A program made the position numbers and the translations under genes. The notes beneath the pieces are model-generated. The model was not told where the DNA came from. It saw only the letters and a list, made by a program, of their open reading frames with translations, and did not search any database. This document shows positions 58,791 to 64,000 of a stretch of DNA of 64,000 bases, one piece after another. Every line of letters starts with the position of its first letter. The stretch's first letter is position 1. Origin of the DNA: Perognathus longimembris pacificus (taxonomy: Eukaryota; Chordata; Mammalia; Rodentia; Heteromyidae); assembly GCF_023159225.1 (NCBI RefSeq), contig NC_063161.1:4404274-4468273 (forward strand), read 5' to 3'.

Positions 58791-59528
58791 TCCTTTACCC
58801 CACAGTCAGTACAAGCCACATTCTCACAGCCTCCACCTCCACACAGTATGTGATTCTGATTTCCTTTGCCCCCACTGCCTCCTACACCCGTCCTCGGGTC
58901 ACTGTTGTGCCCACCCCTCGTGGACGGGGCAGGCAGAGGCCCTGGCTGTGCGCTGACCCCCGAGGACGCTGCAGGAGGGAGGCCGCTTGCTGGGCGGGCC
59001 AGGCTCTGCCTGTGGCTCTGTGTCAGCTGGTGACTATCATCAGGACATTGGGCTTGGGGGCAGATGTTTCCTCCGAGAGCTCGGCCAGAGCACACGCAGG
59101 GAGGAAGCGCGGACGCGGGAGCCGGGACGCGGTGCGGCTATGGCCTGGCCTAGGGCCCGGCGGTCGCCTCTTTGGACTGTTTTCTTGTCCCCGCCCTAGT
59201 TCCCCTCCTAGTGTGTGGGCCATGGCCTGAGACCCACACCGGCTTGTCATTTCCACCACTTTGGATAGGGTTGGGTTTTCCCCGCATGAACTCATGCACC
59301 TGCGCCCCCAGTGTTGGTGAGGTGCTCGCATGGGGCCCCAAGCCTGGGGTGACCCCGCACTCTGGTCCTCGGGGGGATTGGGGGTCTGCTGTGGGGTGGG
59401 GCTCCCTGCTGTGGGTTCTTGGCCTGGGCAGGCACAGAGCGCCAGGGCACTTGGGGGACCCGGGGGAGCCCACAGCGGCCGCGGAGGCAGCAGGTGGATT
59501 TTGCTTCCTGCTTCTCACTCAGGAATCC

Positions 59529-59554
59529 ATTTGCATGGCTTTAGCCATTTGCAT
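59529..59554. promoter_or_regulatory. Paired octamer motifs ATTTGCAT
   Basis: Two identical ATTTGCAT octamers (59529-59536 and 59547-59554) with start points exactly 18 bp apart, each in the context ccATTTGCATgg. Octamers bind POU/OCT factors; function here is inference. Confidence 0.35.
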
Positions 59555-59679
59555 GGAAGATAATTTTCTAACTTTTTTGGATTGTTCCTGCCTCAACTCT
59601 AATGCAATGTCAGTGTTTTGAAGTTAAAAAGAGTGTTCTTCAGGAATAATGTTTTATGGAGCAAGGTATTCTCAATTCA

Positions 59680-59900
59680 TTGGCTAGGTGCTGGTATCAC
59701 ATGCCTATAATCCTTGCTTCTCAGGAGACAGATCTGAGGATCAGGGTTCAAAGCCAGCCTGGGCACAAGACTCGTTATCTCTGGTTAACCAGCAAAAAAA
59801 CCGGATGTGGACCTGTGGCTCAAGTGGTAGTGTGTCAGCCTTGAACAAAAATGCTAAGTGACGTATTGAAGCCCTGAGTTCAAGCCCCAAGACTGGCGTA
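59680..59900 (+). mobile_element. Geo SINE
   Basis: ggctaggtgctggtatcaca to gttcaagccccaagactggc. Confidence 0.88.
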
Positions 59901-60494
59901 CACACACCAGCAATGGTGGCAGTAGATCTTTCCAGTACATTCTGAGACAGAGGCCTGAGGTGTGGAAGCTGCAGGTCAGGTGGGGCCTCCGGGTGGCTAG
60001 GTAGCTGCACAGCCGTGGCTGCAGCTTCATGGGTTCCAGAATCCAGTCCTGCAGGAAACCACCTAGATGGCATGGAGCCGTGGGGCTGGGGCCGTGTGCT
60101 CACCGGCCTCCTCTGTCGCCTGCTGCACGGGGACACTGGAAGCCGGTCCCAGCACTGCCCCGGGGCTGGCCGCCTGGACAGCAGCACTTCTTGGTTGGAA
60201 CACTCGGCGCCCTGACCAGCACAGCCAGGGGACCCCCAGTGACAGCCAGGACTTCAGTGCCAGCTGCTTGAGTCCACTTCTGCTGAAGGTGTTACCTTCG
60301 GGTTTTGTGAGTCGACTAGTGCCTCCCTCAGAAAAAGAAAGAGCAGCCTTCATGTCCGTCCAGAACTTCAGAGTGTGACCTCGGAAAGAGGGTCTTGGTA
60401 CATGCAGTTAAGGATCTCAGGTTAAAATCATCTTGCATTGGGGGGATCCTGAACCGAAGGCTTGGTTTACAAGACAAGAAGCAAAGCCAGGGGC

Positions 60495-60705
60495 CAGGGC
60501 TCATGCCCAACCCCTACCTACTCAGCAGGAGGCTGAGATCTGGAAGGATCACAGCTCAGACAGATTCGTGAGACAGCTCCATCTCCAATTAACCACCAAA
60601 AGCTGGTCAGGAGGCATGGCTCAGGTGGTAGAGTGTCAGCTGTTGGCCAGTGAATTGAGGAAGCAAGTCAAGCAAGCATGAGGCTCTGAGTTCAAGCCCT
60701 GCAAC
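60495..60705 (+). mobile_element. Geo SINE
   Basis: gggctcatgcccaaccccta to gttcaagccctgcaactgat. Confidence 0.82.
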
Positions 60706-61359
60706 TGATGTCAGAGAAAACCACGCGAATGATGATGAAGACAGAGCCAGCAGGACGCGGGGGGCGGGAGCAGGGTCCTGTGCTCACACGGTTTGGACTT
60801 CGGGGCTCCTGAGCTGTGAAAGATTCATCTGCTTTCTCGTAACCTCTGGATTCCTGGCCATTTTTCCTTCTTCTCTAGCTTCTACAGGAACCTTATCGAG
60901 TGGGCACAAAGGTCCGTGAGCAGGTGGCTGCGTGCCGGCAGCTGACACACTTGTCCACGTGGTCCCTTGCTCGCCCCTGCCCAGCTCGGGCTCTGAAGTG
61001 CGGCTGCAGTCAGCCATGCCCCCCCCCCCCCGTGGCCGCTCCCCGGCCCGGGCTGCTGGTCCTGAGCTGACGGCCCTGGCTTGAGCAGCTGTACATCACC
61101 GGTTTCCCTCCTGAGGTCATCAGTCTGCGCCTTGAGTGGTCTCAGTGCTATTCTCAAGGCCACTTTCTTCTTTTTATTTTCTTTTATATGTGAAGGGGGA
61201 GGGGGCAGTCCTGGGATTTGAACTCAGGTCCTTGTACTTGCTAGCAGGTGCTCTTCCTGAGCACACCCCAACCCTCCCTTGCCTCTTCATTCTGTTTGAG
61301 AGCCAAGTTTGATTTTTATCCCTTAAATGTGGGCGACTGCATCACCCCTGTCCCATTCT

Positions 61360-61555
61360 CTAGTCCCGAGGCTTGAACTCGGGGCCTTGGGCCTCGTGCT
61401 CTTGCTTGGCTTTTTCACTCCAGGCTGGTGCTGTACCATTTGTGTCACGCTCCCGCCCTCGCTTTCTTGCTGGAATGGGCCACCTTTGAGCCGCGACCTG
61501 CAGGTGTCAGCCTCCTGAGGAGCTTGGACTGCGTGTGGTAACCACTGGCGCCGGC
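61360..61555 (-). mobile_element. Geo SINE, reverse, diverged
   Basis: ctagtcccgaggcttgaact to gtggtaaccactggcgccgg. Confidence 0.78.
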
Positions 61556-62495
61556 CGGAGCGGCCTTGGGGAGAGTGAGGTGGCCCGGGAGGCGGAGGTT
61601 GGGGCCTGTGAGGGAACTCCGGGGGGGGGGGAGGGCTTGGCCCCGGCGTTTCTGTACCCCGCACCCCTCCCGGCAGGTTTCTGCCAGCTGGAGACAGCGC
61701 AGCTGCCCTCCAAGCCCATCCGCGTCCTGGCGGGGGGATTGTGGGCCAGGCCGCTGGGCCCCGGGCCCCAGGCTCGCCCCAGCCAGGCCTCCGAGTGGGG
61801 CTCGGCAGGGAGGGGGCTTGGACTGCCTGGCTGTGCTCCACCTCAGCCCTGGGAGCATGAGGGGGTGAGGGGAGAGAGCTCCCGGGGCTCCGCAGACACC
61901 ACGGGGGGAGGGTCCTGTCTCATGACACTGCCCCCCGGAAAAAGAGTGACAGAAACACTCAGTGACATTTGACGAAGCTGTTGTGGGCCACGCACTGGAA
62001 GGCTCTATGATCCCATCTGAGCAGTGACAGCCCTGTCATGGGGTCCAAGGCACAGGGTACCCCAACATCTCTCGCCACCTACAGCCTGGGCCTGACTCTG
62101 CAAACAGGTCGGTTAATATTCCATCAGCGCTGTCCTCCCTCTCCACCACACTGCCCCAGGGCAGAGAGCAGGCCAGAAGGCTCCCCCCCAGCTTCCCACG
62201 TGAGCCCCTCCCCCATCTCTGGTCCCTCCAGGCTGGCCCCAGGGGGCCCCCCCCCCAGACCCACGCACTAGCAGCGGCCTTGCCGACCTTTCCAAGCTAA
62301 GGGGCGTGGGGGGGAAATCTCATCACCGCCTACTGGAGAACCACGGGCTGTTCCCGGGGAGCAACTTGGGCTCGCGCAGGCATGGGGGACAGGCCCAGAG
62401 AAAGACGGTGGCACCCCGGGGATGCACAGGCAGCAAAGGGCAGCGGCCGCGCTGATGACTGGCGCACATGGCTGGCCGGCTGGCTCCTTTTTTTT

Positions 62496-62715
62496 TTGGT
62501 GCCAAAACTGGAGCTTGAATTCAGGCCTTATATATATATATATATTGCCCGAGGTGGGCACTCTGTCACTTAGCCATACTTCTACTTTGGCTTTTTGTTG
62601 GTGAGAGATGAGAATCTTAGGGACTTTTCTGAGCCCAGGCTGGGTTTAAACCCGGAGCCTGAGTCTCAGCGTCCTGATCAGCTAGGATTGCTGGTGTGAG
62701 CCACCAGCACCCACC
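62496..62715 (-). mobile_element. Geo SINE, reverse, with (TA)n insertion
   Basis: tggtgccaaaactggagctt, then ttatatatatatatatatat at about 62527-62546, to gtgagccaccagcacccacc. Confidence 0.85.
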
Positions 62716-63344
62716 TTTCTTTCTCTTTTGCTTCTGGCAGTAATGGGGTCGGCACTCTGCCACTTGAACCACATACCTGCCCTTTTTTGCTTGACTTAAT
62801 TTTCCGATGGGATCTCTCTCTTTTTCCCCAGGAGACGGCCCTCAGACTTACCCTCCCATCGTGCCTGGTTTCCTGCAGAGCTGGGCTTATTTGTTACACA
62901 CCAAGCCCAGCCCTCCAGGATTCCTTCCATGGCTGCCTAGATAGGACCGGAAACACCTGGTCGCGTGCGGCGAGACAAGCAGGGGCGGAGGTGCAGTTGT
63001 GTCGGTGGAGACGCCTGTCCTAGGGAAGGCGCAGCTTGGGAAGTGGAGGGTGTGTGAGGGAGGCTGGCTGTGGCTGCAGGCGAATCCCGGAGCCTCTGGG
63101 AGCTTTGCTTCCTCTTGTGTCGCTGGCGCTCGGTGTTAGCCCCGGGCTTGCCTGCCCGTAAGGAGTTTATCCTTGTGTGTGGGCTAAACTTGAGTGATGT
63201 GAAGGCTGCGGAGCCTTGGGGCCAGGGGAGACACGGACGGTGCCGTCCTCGTCGGGGCTGGCGAGTCACTCCCAGGAGCTTCCTGGATACGACCCAGCTC
63301 GCAGTGTGTGGGGAAACAGCACAAGGGGCTGGGAATGACGGGGA

Positions 63345-63590
63345 GTCAGGCCGGGCTCTGGCTGCGCACGCCTGTAATCCCAGCCACTCAGAAGGCTCAG
63401 ATCTGAGTGAGGGCTTTTTAAAGTCAGCCTGGACAGAAAAGCCCGTGAGACCCTTATCTCCAGTTCCCCAGAAAAACACCCAAAGTGGAGCTGCGGCTCA
63501 AGTGGTAAAGCGCCAGCCTTGAGAGAAGAAGCCAAGGGAGAGCATGAAGCCCTGAGTTCGAGTTCCGGTACCAGCACACACGCGCACACC
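63345..63590 (+). mobile_element. Geo SINE, full length
   Basis: ggctctggctgcgcacgcct to gttcgagttccggtaccagc; (CA)n tail. Confidence 0.88.
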
Positions 63591-63699
63591 ACACACATGT
63601 ACACACAAAAAACAGATGCTTAAGGATTTGATTATGAAGGACTGTGGGTACTTATCTGAAGAATTTGGATGCATTTTGTAGCTAGTAGTGACAAGATTA

Positions 63700-63883
63700 A
63701 TTTTTTTTTTTTTGCCAGTCCTGGGCCTTGAACTCAGGGCCTGAGCGCTGTCCCTGACTTCTTTCTGCTCAAGGCTAATACTCTACCACTTGAGCCACAG
63801 CGCTACTTCTGGCCATTTTGTATACATGTGGTGCTGGGGAATCGAACCCAGGGCTTCATGTATATGAGGCCATATTCCCAGCC
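63700..63883 (-). mobile_element. IDL-Geo SINE, reverse, ID head truncated
   Basis: T11, tgccagtcctgggccttgaa to gtatatgaggccatattccc; the AAGCACTCTTGCCACTAG segment is missing. Confidence 0.92.
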
Positions 63884-64000
63884 CAAGGTTAATATTTTTA
63901 AAGAAGCAGCAGGGTGGCCGAAGGTGGCGGAGGTGAGGGGGCCTTGGAAGGGCGGGCAGTGGTGGAGGGGGCTGGGTTGCTGAGGATGAGTGGGGACCCG

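Larger units (their letters stand above)
57660..64000. other. Region downstream of TTLL1
   Basis: 6.3 kb with at least seven SINEs, no exon with recognisable protein similarity and no CpG island as strong as those of the five genes. PACSIN2 is the next gene by human synteny; its promoter probably lies beyond the window. Confidence 0.55.

Noticed and set aside
57660..64000. PACSIN2 exons or promoter downstream of TTLL1
   Set aside because: Expected by synteny, but no translated segment resembles it and no strong CpG island is present.

Overview
The window is mammalian nuclear DNA, very probably from a rodent of the superfamily Geomyoidea (kangaroo rats, pocket mice, pocket gophers). Genes have short exons with GT-AG introns, and CpG-rich first exons. 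The dominant repeats are two SINE types that I associate with that group: a tRNA-derived family (Geo) and a dimer of an ID-like head on a Geo 3' half (IDL-Geo). I count more than 50 copies or fragments. The clade call rests on recognising these SINEs and was not tested by a search.

Five protein-coding genes lie in the order TTLL12(+, 3' part only) - TSPO(-) - MCAT(+) - BIK(-) - TTLL1(+). This is the human 22q13.2 gene order, read from the other end. Layout: TTLL12 last nine coding exons 978-4103; TSPO coding exons 7039-5257, with a likely non-coding first exon near 10.1 kb; MCAT 12506-18230 (four exons); BIK coding exons 21828-19933, with a likely first exon near 28.3 kb; TTLL1 coding exons 42994-57535, with a likely first exon near 38.9 kb. 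From 57.65 kb to the end I see SINEs and unique sequence but no exon. PACSIN2 would be the next gene by synteny, and it is not recognisable here.

Spliced by eye, every complete gene gives an uninterrupted reading frame of nearly family length: TSPO 170 aa, MCAT 383 aa, BIK 154 aa, TTLL1 423 aa. TTLL12 gives 364 C-terminal residues. The genes do not form a functional pathway. Two are tubulin-ligase-like proteins (TTLL1 polyglutamylase; TTLL12 atypical). Two concern mitochondria (TSPO outer-membrane protein, MCAT fatty-acid synthesis). BIK is a BH3-only death protein. Their proximity is conserved synteny, not an operon.

The notable non-coding structure is a set of minisatellites: 33 copies of a 38-bp unit in TTLL1 intron 8, two different arrays back to back in MCAT intron 3 ending about 54 bp before exon 4, a G-rich array in BIK intron 1 and a GC-box-rich block at the TSPO first exon. 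There is also a 440-bp polypyrimidine tract abutting a SINE just before TTLL1 exon 4, a tandem run of IDL-Geo SINEs sharing one target site, several nested SINEs, and a probable SINE-donated poly(A) signal for MCAT. I found no sign of a novel gene system; the interest lies in repeat dynamics, SINE effects on gene structure and the divergence of BIK.
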